Source: a virus. From it: a stretch of 28,028 bases of DNA. The notes under the pieces are model-generated. The model did not search any database, was not told where the DNA came from, and saw only the letters and a program-made list of their open reading frames with translations. Location: positions 1 to 28,028 of IMG/VR virus record IMGVR_UViG_3300021091_000326; one strand, given 5' to 3'. Each line of letters begins with the position of its first letter. Positions within the stretch are counted from its first letter, which is position 1. Positions 20,384 through 28,028 of the stretch are shown one piece after another. The position numbers and the translations under genes were made by a program.

Positions 20384-22220
20384 AAGAGTTCAACAACTTA
20401 TTTAATTCTTCAGAAATTTTTCCTAAAGATTTTTGTCCGTGTCCCAAATCTATTACCTGTTTACCTTCTATCAAATCACTTTCTACTAAAATATTCATGT
20501 CTTTTTGTTTGGACTCAGGAGTAATTGCCGTATCAGAAGGTGTTGTTGTCTCAGGTGTCTCAGGAGGAGCCAATTCTGGTGATTGAGGTGTCGATTCTAC
20601 ACCAGGTAAACCTCCTAAAGTTTCTTCCCCACCAGGTGTTGTCTCAGCTCCGGCTGATGGTGTTGCTCCTGTTGATGAGCCATAAAGTTTGTCGATATTA
20701 TCAAAAAAACCAGTTTTAGAAATCACTGTTGGTGTTTGTTTCAATTCTTCACCTACAGCTCTTTCAATTCTCTGTTGTTGTAAATCCGTTTTAACCTCAT
20801 CATCTGACCAAGCAAAAATATGTTTTTTAGCCCAAGTGGAAGAACTGGCAGAAATACCGTTCCCTGGGTCTGAAACCAAATCTTTGTAAAGCAAAACTTT
20901 TTCTTTCCAAACATCAATTTTAAGTAGGTCTGCTTGAGTTGAAGGGTTTGTAAGACCTAAAGTAAAATTTTCCAACTCATCTTCGAAACCTAACAAAAAC
21001 AAATGAACAATTGCAATTTTGTTAAGTTCTTGGAGCATACTTCTCTGAATCCTATTTATAGTTCTAGCAAAACGAATGTCTTGTAAAGACAAATTCTTAC
21101 CATCACCGACAACTTCTTCAAACCCCAAAAAGGCTTTAGGTACTCTTAGAGCTGTTAAAAGTTTTTTCTGAATATATTCAATATCAGCAATTTCAGATAG
21201 ATTTTGTGCACCAGCTAAAGTATCAATTGGACTTGGAGCTGCTGGGTCTCTCACGGGTACAAAATAATCTTGGTCCACCGCCATCTGATTAAATCTCATG
21301 TCTACTTGTCCCGTTTTACTATCTACAATTTGTTCTCTTTTAAATTTATTGGCAACACGTTGTACATATGCCTCAACATCGTCATCGTTCATATTTCCAA
21401 CAAAAACCTTAAAAATTCTTCTTTCAGGAGCTCTTGATGTACGATAAATCAACATTGCATCTTCGGACAATAATAGTTGTTTCCAAATTCTTCTAGCCTT
21501 TTCTAACATCGAAGTTCCATAAGGTAATCTTCTATCGTCTCCAAGTAGTCTAAAGTGAGCAATTTCCCATGATTGAAAAGTCATATTTTTATTACTCCAA
21601 TCAAAGTGAAGCGCTTTTCTGTCTTCAGGTTTTTCAGGCTCTATCGTAATTTTTTGGCTTACACCCACCTCTCTACGTTCTATTTCTATAGTTGGTAATT
21701 GTTGACATCCTACAACCCCTTTTTCTGGGTCCAATTTGAGATAGACAAAATTATCACCGTACTTACAGGTATTTCTTGTCCACATTGGAAGATTGGTATT
21801 GATGTCTAAAGAGTTGTTGAATAAGTCTGCTAACACACCTTTTATCCTTTTGGATTCGGAATAAATCTGTAGAATAAATCCATCCTCATTTGGTGTTGTA
21901 GACTCCTCAGCATATATGTCTAAAGCTGCTGAAATTTCAGGAGTATACTCCATAGATTCGTAGTCATATTGAGCAGATAGTCTCGATGGTTCATAATAAA
22001 TTGCTTGAGAATATAAATTGTTTTCGACTTTAGCCCACTGATTTGCAATATAATAACTCTGTTGAGCCTGTAATTTTTCCCTATCATATTCATCTTTACT
22101 TTTCGTTCTAAGAAGTTCTTTCTTATCAAACTTATAGATAGGATAATCTTGATTGAGAAGGGAATTCGGACCAAAGGTTTTCGATAACCGTTGCCATACC
22201 GTTAGATTCTGTTCACTCAT
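20382..22220 (-). CDS. gp20: portal protein, T4 gp20-like
   Basis: 612 aa (T4 gp20 is 524). It forms the dodecameric ring at the head vertex through which DNA is packaged. Family blocks seen include YEPSRLSAQYDYESMEYTPEISAALDIYAEE, CKYGDNFVYLKLD, FRLLGDDRRLPYGTSMLEKARRIWKQL, LLSEDAMLIYRTSRAPERRIF and VVGDGKNLSLQDIRFARTINRIQ. Residues about 500-560 are a Pro/Thr/Gly-rich low-complexity insert (TTPGGEETLGGLPG, APPETPETTTPSD) not expected in T4. The tail (ending GHGQKSLGKISEELNKLLNS) follows. The start is 38 nt after the terminase stop, and the spacer contains CTATTTATAT, a weaker version of the candidate motif. Confidence 0.95.
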   Translation of the reverse strand: MSEQNLTVWQRLSKTFGPNSLLNQDYPIYKFDKKELLRTKSKDEYDREKLQAQQSYYIANQWAKVENNLYSQAIYYEPSRLSAQYDYESMEYTPEISAALDIYAEESTTPNEDGFILQIYSESKRIKGVLADLFNNSLDINTNLPMWTRNTCKYGDNFVYLKLDPEKGVVGCQQLPTIEIERREVGVSQKITIEPEKPEDRKALHFDWSNKNMTFQSWEIAHFRLLGDDRRLPYGTSMLEKARRIWKQLLLSEDAMLIYRTSRAPERRIFKVFVGNMNDDDVEAYVQRVANKFKREQIVDSKTGQVDMRFNQMAVDQDYFVPVRDPAAPSPIDTLAGAQNLSEIADIEYIQKKLLTALRVPKAFLGFEEVVGDGKNLSLQDIRFARTINRIQRSMLQELNKIAIVHLFLLGFEDELENFTLGLTNPSTQADLLKIDVWKEKVLLYKDLVSDPGNGISASSSTWAKKHIFAWSDDEVKTDLQQQRIERAVGEELKQTPTVISKTGFFDNIDKLYGSSTGATPSAGAETTPGGEETLGGLPGVESTPQSPELAPPETPETTTPSDTAITPESKQKDMNILVESDLIEGKQVIDLGHGQKSLGKISEELNKLLNS

Positions 22221-22257
22221 TTTACAATTTTACTTGATACCAAGATAATATAAATAG

Positions 22258-24018
22258 TTATTTTACTCCAAATAACCACCCATATTTTTGATAGTCACTT
22301 CTTGAGGGTTGACCAGGTTTGTGTGAGTTATAACGTCCCATTTGGGGTACCATAGGATTAAAGAATTCAGATGAGTTTTTGTTTTCGTGGCTAATATTAG
22401 TCCATGAATTTAACATTGCCTTGGTGTGGTTCACAACTTTCTGTATGGACTGAAAATTCTTTTCACCAACATAAATCGCCATAGACATAGCCATAATACA
22501 ATCATCATGGTGACCCTTTTGATGGTCAGGTCTTCCGTGAATGTATATAAAAGTGTTCATTTCATTATATAGACGATTTGAATAGACCTTGAAATCATGT
22601 CTTAATGCCTCTTCAAATGCTGATATGATTTGAACCCTCTTCGAGTTAAAATTTATTCCTGGTATTTTTTCGTTTAGTTTGGGGTCCCATTTCCATTTTT
22701 TTGAGGGGTCTATATTGTCTACATAAAGTCCACTAGAATATGACATTTCTTGCATCTTTCTTGCAGTAGAGACTCCCATACCACCCGTAATATCAATCAC
22801 ACAATAAGCATTATACATCGAACCCCATTTATACGCAATGTCTGCTATGACATCAGGTGGTACCTTTCCAACGTATTCCAATACTTGTTCACGAGTATCA
22901 AAGTCGATAATTTCAATACATGAGAAGTCCTCAGAGTCTCCTCTCGACACATCCACACCCATGACATACTTGTGATTATTTTCGACCTCTTTGAAAATCC
23001 ACAGTGAACCTCCCATCATTTTCGCTAAAGGTTCCCTTAATTGATTGTGTGAGATGTTTCTCATAAGTTCGGGCTCAAAAACGTTATCACCAGAACCTAA
23101 AAAATTACACTCCAATTCCTGTGCAACTTTTCTTCTATCATACTTCAATTTCTTCACCATACTCTCAAACCAAGACGAACAAGGCTTATATCCTTTGGAT
23201 ATATAATCGGTTGTTATTGCGTGGTCTCTCTCATATGGATTGTTAACTGATAAATCGACTATGATATCTTGAGGATAATCTTCCCTATTCAATAAAAAAT
23301 GAACTAAATCAGTGGTTTTTACCATGTATAAATCTCTAGTATATCTCGGGTCTCTATACCAAAACATCTCGGAGATTTTGAATTCATTCATTCCTCTGAG
23401 CGCTTGGTCATATATATCGTAATATATTTGGTCGTAACCATTTGGAGTGGACACAACAATGACCTTACCACCAGTCGAAAGGGAGGCCATACAAGCTGAC
23501 CAAAAATCATTATCTGCTTCTATGAACGCGGCCTCGTCAAAAATCAAAATTGTTGGGGTGTATCCTCGAAGAGCATCTTTTGAAGTCGCAACTGCTTTAA
23601 CCTCACAATCGTTTGTTAATTTGAAATGCCTTTGAGAATTTTTATCTACTGAAAATCCAACTCCAACCCAAGCAGGCCATTGTTCTGTGAAATTTCTAAT
23701 TTTATTAGCCATTTCAACGGAAGTGTCGAGTTTGTTAGCAATAATCAGAATTTTTTCAGGTTTTTGTTTTTTTGCAAAGACCAATTTTTTCGACGCCCAA
23801 GCAGCGGTGACAGTAGAAACACCAGCTTGTCTATATTTTAGGGCTATATTCTCATTGAACTCGTCATAATCTTGTATTAAACGAATTTGGTCTGGAAAAA
23901 GGTCTAATGGGACGTATTTTGATACAGTATTATCATAAGTTTGTAAATAAGTTTTTAATGCATACGGAGTATTCCTTATGCATTTGGTCCCTTCGATAAT
24001 TAGTTGTTCTTTAGTCAC
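22258..24018 (-). CDS. gp17: terminase large subunit, T4 gp17-like
   Basis: 586 aa. The ATP-driven packaging motor with nuclease. The ATPase domain has an adenine-binding-like FPDQIRLIQD (41-50), Walker A region RQAGVST (63-69), Walker B ILIFDEAAFIE (157-167) and coupling motif VSTPNG (189-194). The RNase H-like nuclease domain has VMGVDVSRGDSEDFS with D356, CVIDITGGMG with D409, and HDDC (504-507) as the third acidic site. All expected catalytic residues are present. It sits 6 nt downstream of the 432-aa gene and upstream of the portal, with no tail sheath or tube gene between, unlike T4. Confidence 0.97.
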   Translation of the reverse strand: MTKEQLIIEGTKCIRNTPYALKTYLQTYDNTVSKYVPLDLFPDQIRLIQDYDEFNENIALKYRQAGVSTVTAAWASKKLVFAKKQKPEKILIIANKLDTSVEMANKIRNFTEQWPAWVGVGFSVDKNSQRHFKLTNDCEVKAVATSKDALRGYTPTILIFDEAAFIEADNDFWSACMASLSTGGKVIVVSTPNGYDQIYYDIYDQALRGMNEFKISEMFWYRDPRYTRDLYMVKTTDLVHFLLNREDYPQDIIVDLSVNNPYERDHAITTDYISKGYKPCSSWFESMVKKLKYDRRKVAQELECNFLGSGDNVFEPELMRNISHNQLREPLAKMMGGSLWIFKEVENNHKYVMGVDVSRGDSEDFSCIEIIDFDTREQVLEYVGKVPPDVIADIAYKWGSMYNAYCVIDITGGMGVSTARKMQEMSYSSGLYVDNIDPSKKWKWDPKLNEKIPGINFNSKRVQIISAFEEALRHDFKVYSNRLYNEMNTFIYIHGRPDHQKGHHDDCIMAMSMAIYVGEKNFQSIQKVVNHTKAMLNSWTNISHENKNSSEFFNPMVPQMGRYNSHKPGQPSRSDYQKYGWLFGVK

Positions 24019-24024
24019 AGAAAA

Positions 24025-25323
24025 TTATTTGGGTCTCGATATTCCCAAACTTCCCAAGAAATCATCTAAATCATCATCTTCGTCATCGCCACTTTTACCT
24101 TCATCACCTTGGTCCTCTTGATAATCTTCATATTCTCTTTTCAATTCCATGGCTTCTTTCATGATTTCCTCGAATTTTTTAGTTGCCTTTTCCTGTTTGG
24201 ATTTATCCTCAGAAATAGCATTACCTATAATTTCCAAAAATTCTTGAGCGGGAATTTGGTATAATTGAATTTCAAACCAGTTTATTAACCCCTTGTTTGA
24301 TTCATCAAACATTTTATCAGGAAGAGAAAATCTTATTTTTTCAACAACCTCAGGTCCAATACGTAGTTGCATAGGCTCATTTGATAAAATATCGACTTGG
24401 GATTTTACTTTTTCTCTCATACTCGGGTCGGTAGGAAGACCAAATCTAGCATTAGCAGCTTTCACACCTTTGATAATTTCATGTGTCAAAATTGGGAATA
24501 TTAACCCTTCAGCAACAATTTTGGTGTCTGGTTTTTCTTCACCTCCACTTTCATCGCCATCTTCTTCATCGGCATCTTGTAATTCTACTTTTCCAGCAAC
24601 TCCGTTTCCCGTTGCACTCATTTGTTCAATCATCTGTTCCATACTGAAGTAGAGAAAATCATTGATTGCCATTACTCCCAAATATGCGGGGTATAGTCTC
24701 GAATCAATTCTATCCAATTCGGATTTTACCTCTGGTTTTTGAAAAAGGTAATGACCTTTCTTGGCAGCACCCTGTACAATAGCGTTTATTAGGTTTCTCT
24801 TGTGTTTTTCTAATTCTAACTCTTCTTCTTTTGTTAAGTCTTCAACATCAAAAGATGGAATCTCTATTTTTTGCTTTTTATCTTCTTCCTCTTCTTCGTC
24901 TTCTTCAGGGTTAAACCTGAAATTTGAAACATCAATCGGCTCTCTATTTAATAAAGCTTCAATTTGATACCATCCTTCAGGCACTTCAGTCTCTTCTAAT
25001 GAAACTTTTTTTGCCAATTCTTCAAGTTCTTGTCTGTGTCTAGCTTCGATTTGAATAATCATAGGGACTTTACTCATTTCCTCCATGTATATTCTTTGAA
25101 TCATGTTTGGTGTGATACTTTGTAAAGTCCTTGCTTGTCTTAGTTTATCAACAACCTTTTTAAATCTTGAGCTTGCAATTCTTGAGACATCTTTAGCTCC
25201 TTTCCTAAATGCAGGATTTTGAGCATATAAACTTTTAGCACTTTTAAGCTTTCTTTCGAGATTGGGGTCCATCCTTTCAGGATAATCTCCATAGTCTATT
25301 TGTTCTCTAATTACTTTACTCAT
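24025..25323 (-). CDS. hypothetical acidic phage protein upstream of terminase, 432 aa
   Basis: The N-terminus (IDYGDYPERMDPNLERKLKSAK) and the block FRKGAKDVSRIASSRFKKVVDKLRQARTL are helical and basic. Two Glu/Asp-rich runs (near residues 138-150 and 255-270) separate it from a helical middle (KHKRNLINAIVQGAAKKGHYLF, PAYLGVMAINDFLYFSMEQM). The tail is Asp/Glu-rich and ends DDLDDFLGSLGISRPK. No family is recognised. It overlaps the upstream gene by 4 nt and ends 6 nt before the terminase start, so they are one operon. The position next to gp17 would suit a small-terminase or packaging helper, but no motif supports that. Confidence 0.65.
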   Translation of the reverse strand: MSKVIREQIDYGDYPERMDPNLERKLKSAKSLYAQNPAFRKGAKDVSRIASSRFKKVVDKLRQARTLQSITPNMIQRIYMEEMSKVPMIIQIEARHRQELEELAKKVSLEETEVPEGWYQIEALLNREPIDVSNFRFNPEEDEEEEEDKKQKIEIPSFDVEDLTKEEELELEKHKRNLINAIVQGAAKKGHYLFQKPEVKSELDRIDSRLYPAYLGVMAINDFLYFSMEQMIEQMSATGNGVAGKVELQDADEEDGDESGGEEKPDTKIVAEGLIFPILTHEIIKGVKAANARFGLPTDPSMREKVKSQVDILSNEPMQLRIGPEVVEKIRFSLPDKMFDESNKGLINWFEIQLYQIPAQEFLEIIGNAISEDKSKQEKATKKFEEIMKEAMELKREYEDYQEDQGDEGKSGDDEDDDLDDFLGSLGISRPK

Positions 25324-26132
25324 TTTTTCAAAAGTTTCATTATTGTCTTTATTACATTGTCTTTTGCGTCATCAGGTGAAATTTTTTTTGCTCTCGGAGC
25401 TTCCTTTTCACCAGGATGAGGATTTTTTCCTGGTCTCATAGGTCTTGTAGGTGAACCAGGTTTTTCTTTTGTACCAGGTTTTTCTTTTGGTTTTGTGGGT
25501 GCAGTAGCAGGACCTTGTTCTTCAAGATATTTCATCAAGTCACCTTTTGTGATTTTCGGAGGTAAATGTTTTTCGACAATTCTTGTGATTTCGTTTTCTA
25601 AAAATAAAGATACGGGATTTTTTCCTTCCTTTAAAGATTTTTTAACGTCTTTAACACATCTTTCATACTTGTTCATTTCTTTAGCGTTCCACTGACTTCT
25701 TTTCCTACTTCCAAATTCTTTACCCAATTGTGCTGTGCAAATTGCAAAAGGGGTTTTTTCGGTTTTTTTATCCTCCATTATTCCCATACCATCAGCGTCA
25801 TCGGAGTCCATTTCTTTATCTACCTTTGGATTGTCTCCATAATCACTCGGTCCTACTTGTCTTTTATCTTGAGTAGATTGAAGCTCGAATGGGTCTTTTT
25901 CCATATCCACATCATCTTGTTCTTTCACATCACCCTGTTTTTCGTAAACTTCAAATGGTTTTTTTTCCGCTTTGAGTTTCTGTATTGTACTTGAATCTCC
26001 TGCGGAAACCATCGTGACTTCACTAACCAATTTTTTATGAAGTACCCCAATTTGAGCTTCATCTAGCTTTGCAACAGTATTCGCGGATAAACCTTTTTCG
26101 ATAAGTTGAAACGCTTTGTTATTACTTTTCAT
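25320..26132 (-). CDS. hypothetical low-complexity phage protein, 270 aa
   Basis: The N-terminal helix (NKAFQLIEKGLSANTVAKLDEAQIGVLHKKLV) is followed by an acidic region with two short repeats of the type KDPFEL / KKPFEVYEK. A central block reads TPFAICTAQLGKEFGSRKRSQWNAKEMNKYERCVKDVK with two Cys. The C-terminus is a Pro/Lys/Gly-rich disordered stretch (TKEKPGSPTRPMRPGKNP). The central Cys block resembles small phage domains of unknown function. No family is recognised. It overlaps the next gene by 4 nt and the previous one by 11 nt. Confidence 0.6.
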   Translation of the reverse strand: MKSNNKAFQLIEKGLSANTVAKLDEAQIGVLHKKLVSEVTMVSAGDSSTIQKLKAEKKPFEVYEKQGDVKEQDDVDMEKDPFELQSTQDKRQVGPSDYGDNPKVDKEMDSDDADGMGIMEDKKTEKTPFAICTAQLGKEFGSRKRSQWNAKEMNKYERCVKDVKKSLKEGKNPVSLFLENEITRIVEKHLPPKITKGDLMKYLEEQGPATAPTKPKEKPGTKEKPGSPTRPMRPGKNPHPGEKEAPRAKKISPDDAKDNVIKTIMKLLKK

Positions 26133-26517
26133 ATACTACATTTTTTTCAAATTCCAAAATAAAATCTCTTTCGTAGAGTTTATCTTTTATTTTTTGTTCT
26201 TCCTCTCCAAACCTAAAAACCAATCTCTTTTGTCCTCTTAACTCTTCAGGTTCCCATCCTAACGCAACCACATCATCTATTGCGTCTATCATACAAAAAA
26301 AATCGGAGTTCTGTATCAATTCCAATTTAATATCGGTATTTCTTAGAACTCCAACCTTTTTAATTTTTTCAAGTTCAGGAGGACTTGGATATCCATTCGA
26401 TGGTTTACTTTCCCAAGAATCTCCCCAAACATCTACAATATCAGAAAAAATAAATTCATATATATTATCACCTTTGTAATCAGGTCCAAGACCGTTTACA
26501 AATACTAAATGACTCAT
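26122..26517 (-). CDS. hypothetical phage protein, 131 aa
   Basis: Compact alpha/beta protein: MSHLVFVNGLGPDYKGDNIYEFIFSD, then VWGDSWESKPSNGYPSPPELEKIKKVGVL, SDFFCMIDAIDDVVALGWEP and a basic, aromatic C-terminus. I recall similar N-termini in T4-like phage proteins of unknown function, but can assign none. It overlaps its neighbours by 4 and 11 nt, so it is an operon member. Confidence 0.65.
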   Translation of the reverse strand: MSHLVFVNGLGPDYKGDNIYEFIFSDIVDVWGDSWESKPSNGYPSPPELEKIKKVGVLRNTDIKLELIQNSDFFCMIDAIDDVVALGWEPEELRGQKRLVFRFGEEEQKIKDKLYERDFILEFEKNVVYEK

Positions 26518-27749
26518 ACAACAAATCCCTCAGGTGTAATTTTTACTTGTTTTTCTGAATTTTCAAAAACCAAGTTTTTCTTGTTTGTTTTACCTATCAA
26601 ATTAAATTCAAAATTTTCTTCCAAGAATTTTCTTGAAGCCGTTTCTTGTTCAAGTGACTCTGTGAATTTTGAAACACTTTTCATCTTTTGTTCCAAACGC
26701 GCTTGGTTTTCTATTTTTCTGTTCCCCTTTCTTTCTCTCACTTCTAAAATTTCTTTTTTTGAAATTTCAAAGTATTTCGATAATACCTTATCAACTTTTG
26801 ATTCTTGATATACATTATTTAGAATCATACCGTGGTCTCCCTCTCCCATTTCTTGGTCTACAGGGATATCCATATCAGCTTGAATATCTTTTACTTCAGT
26901 ATCTGAGGTAATGTCCTCTTCTGCTCCACTATCACTACCTTCTTCTGTTCTTTCCTCAGCTTGTTCAAACTTAGCCATGATATCTTCTTTGTCTTCATCA
27001 GACAAGTTTTTTAGGTCTAATGCCGATAGAACCATATTAATCACATATTTTATATCCTCAGAAGTCATGCCATCTTGGTTATCATAGTCTCTAATCTTTT
27101 GAGTTAGTCTACCTGTAAGTTTTTGAATTGTCTTGAAGGTAATCATTTCTTGTGATGGTTCACTCTGAATATCCTCTTTACCGGCTTCAATATCCATTTG
27201 TCCATCTGAGGATGACACCTCATCATCTGTCATATCAATATCCACTGAAGGAGAAGTTTCTTCAGGACCCATATCAAGACCCGCTTCAGGAGCACTCGGG
27301 AGTTCTGGTGAAGGAACTGAAGGTGGTTGTGAAGGCGCCGCTACAGCCTCGGGTTCATCCATTTTGGGTTTTGGTGTTTTGAGAACAAATTTTTTCTGCT
27401 CCCCAAAAAGTTCTACACCCTCATCATTTTCGTTAAGCCTATTAATTTCCTTGGCGAGAAGATTCAATCTTTTCAAAGCCTGAGAATAAGATGGATAATA
27501 CTTTCTGTTTTTCATCGGCTCAATATATTCAGTCACGGATTCAGAAATATTTTTTTTAATAACATAACCTTGTTTTTCTTTTACGATTTGATACTCAGAG
27601 CCATCCGCTAATGGAATTGAAAATTCTGTATTAGATGTTTCATTTAAATTTTTTGGAACCGTCTCATTATATCGAGCAATTTCCAAAATTCTTTGTATTT
27701 TATCCTGTCCTGAAAGTTTTTCACTTCCTATTGGTTTTAAGTCTGCCAT
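26514..27749 (-). CDS. hypothetical acidic phage protein, 411 aa
   Basis: N-terminus MADLKPIGSEKLSGQDKIQRILEIARYNE, then a beta pair (FSIPLADGSEYQIVKEKQGYVIKK) and a helical stretch (YYPSYSQALKRLNLLAKEINRL). Residues about 130-190 are a Pro/Ser/Glu-rich disordered linker. A second domain (TFKTIQKLTGRLTQKIRDYDNQDGMTSEDIKYVINMVLSALDL) is followed by more acidic sequence and a C-terminal part (DKVLSKYFEISKKEILEVRE) ending in a beta strand (KQVKITPEGFVV). No family is recognised. It starts the visible operon leading to the terminase, 21 nt after the preceding stop. Confidence 0.65.
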   Translation of the reverse strand: MADLKPIGSEKLSGQDKIQRILEIARYNETVPKNLNETSNTEFSIPLADGSEYQIVKEKQGYVIKKNISESVTEYIEPMKNRKYYPSYSQALKRLNLLAKEINRLNENDEGVELFGEQKKFVLKTPKPKMDEPEAVAAPSQPPSVPSPELPSAPEAGLDMGPEETSPSVDIDMTDDEVSSSDGQMDIEAGKEDIQSEPSQEMITFKTIQKLTGRLTQKIRDYDNQDGMTSEDIKYVINMVLSALDLKNLSDEDKEDIMAKFEQAEERTEEGSDSGAEEDITSDTEVKDIQADMDIPVDQEMGEGDHGMILNNVYQESKVDKVLSKYFEISKKEILEVRERKGNRKIENQARLEQKMKSVSKFTESLEQETASRKFLEENFEFNLIGKTNKKNLVFENSEKQVKITPEGFVV

Positions 27750-27770
27750 ATATTTTTTTTTTAATTTAAT

Positions 27771-28028
27771 TTAATTATTAAGTCCATTGAATCCTCCAAT
27801 TTCAACTGCGTTTAATTGTATTGCGATTCCACCGTTTGTCGCATATTCAGGGTGTGGGTAGTTGAAAGTTGTCCCACTTTCACAACAAGTTCCAACAGAT
27901 TCATAGAATGCATTCACAGATGTACCTGTGTAATATGGACCACACTCAGCACAGTCGGTGTACGGTCCACCTAAAGAACCTCCGATGTCTGTAGATGGTC
28001 CATAACTTGTGTCAGTTATAAAATAACA
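27771..28028 (-). CDS. Cys-containing presumed virion protein, C-terminal part (5' end outside window)
   Basis: An 85-codon open frame runs in from the right edge and ends at TAA (27771-27773 on the plus strand as TTA); it was translated by hand. It reads ...GGSLGGPYTDCAECGPYYTG..., then ESVGTCCESGTTFNYPHPEYAT and a short C-terminus ending GGFNGLNN. It is Gly/Thr/Tyr-rich with five Cys in CxxC and CC arrangements, a style seen in phage surface and fibre proteins, but the N-terminal part is needed for any assignment. It precedes the acidic 411-aa gene. Confidence 0.55.
   Translation of the reverse strand, partial: CYFITDTSYGPSTDIGGSLGGPYTDCAECGPYYTGTSVNAFYESVGTCCESGTTFNYPHPEYATNGGIAIQLNAVEIGGFNGLNN

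Noticed and set aside
24293-24652. Plus-strand open frame of 119 codons (and similar Ser-rich plus-strand frames at 16887-17132 and 17184-17471)
   Set aside because: They are antisense shadows of Asp/Glu-rich minus-strand genes; their Ser-rich composition is explained by that.
1-28028. tRNA genes, integrase, transposase, riboswitches
   Set aside because: Nearly all bases are assigned to coding frames and no such gene or cloverleaf was recognised; a dedicated tRNA scan was not possible here.

Overview
The window looks like part of the genome of a large, T4-like tailed phage (Caudoviricetes with T4-type head genes), AT-rich and tightly packed, with almost no intergenic space. The landmarks are a gp55-type late sigma factor, a gp5-like baseplate hub protein, and a head-assembly block holding the large terminase (gp17), portal (gp20), prohead protease (gp21), scaffold (gp22) and major capsid protein (gp23). 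The host is probably a member of the Bacteroidota. Most starts lack a Shine-Dalgarno sequence and have A-rich leaders instead, and a DUF4494-like protein is present. This host call is an inference.

Positions 1-6250 (+ strand) form one run of touching or overlapping genes. It starts with the 3' end of a DegT-type sugar aminotransferase, then GDP-mannose 4,6-dehydratase, a DUF6165-like protein, PhoH, a HAD-like protein whose catalytic acids have been replaced, a small unknown, two glycosyltransferases, and finally the late sigma factor. The sugar genes suggest a GDP-deoxysugar is made and transferred. Positions 6251-12902 (+ strand) carry a 121-aa protein, a 702-aa presumed virion protein, a small coiled-coil protein, the baseplate hub, a 502-aa presumed virion protein and two small genes.

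Positions 12896-13967 are a switch region: a minus-strand DUF5872-like gene and a plus-strand 79-aa gene diverge from a 31-bp spacer. From 13969 to the end nearly everything is on the minus strand. In the direction of transcription (right to left) the order is: a Cys-containing partial gene, four unknown and mostly acidic genes, gp17, gp20, two unknowns in the slot of T4 genes 67/68, gp21, a DUF4494-like protein, an unknown, gp22 and gp23. A strong hairpin terminator follows gp23. The tail sheath and tube genes that lie between 17 and 20 in T4 are absent here.

Three things stand out. (1) A plus-strand gene for ribosomal protein bS21 sits inside the head block, with its own upstream motif and a palindromic shared terminator. 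(2) A recurring, strand-oriented motif, ATATTTAT, lies 4-23 nt before the starts of at least eight genes that begin transcription units. It is a candidate late promoter for the gp55 encoded in the same window. (3) The scaffold gene contains three exact 42-bp tandem repeats. No tRNA, CRISPR array, integrase or insertion sequence was seen.
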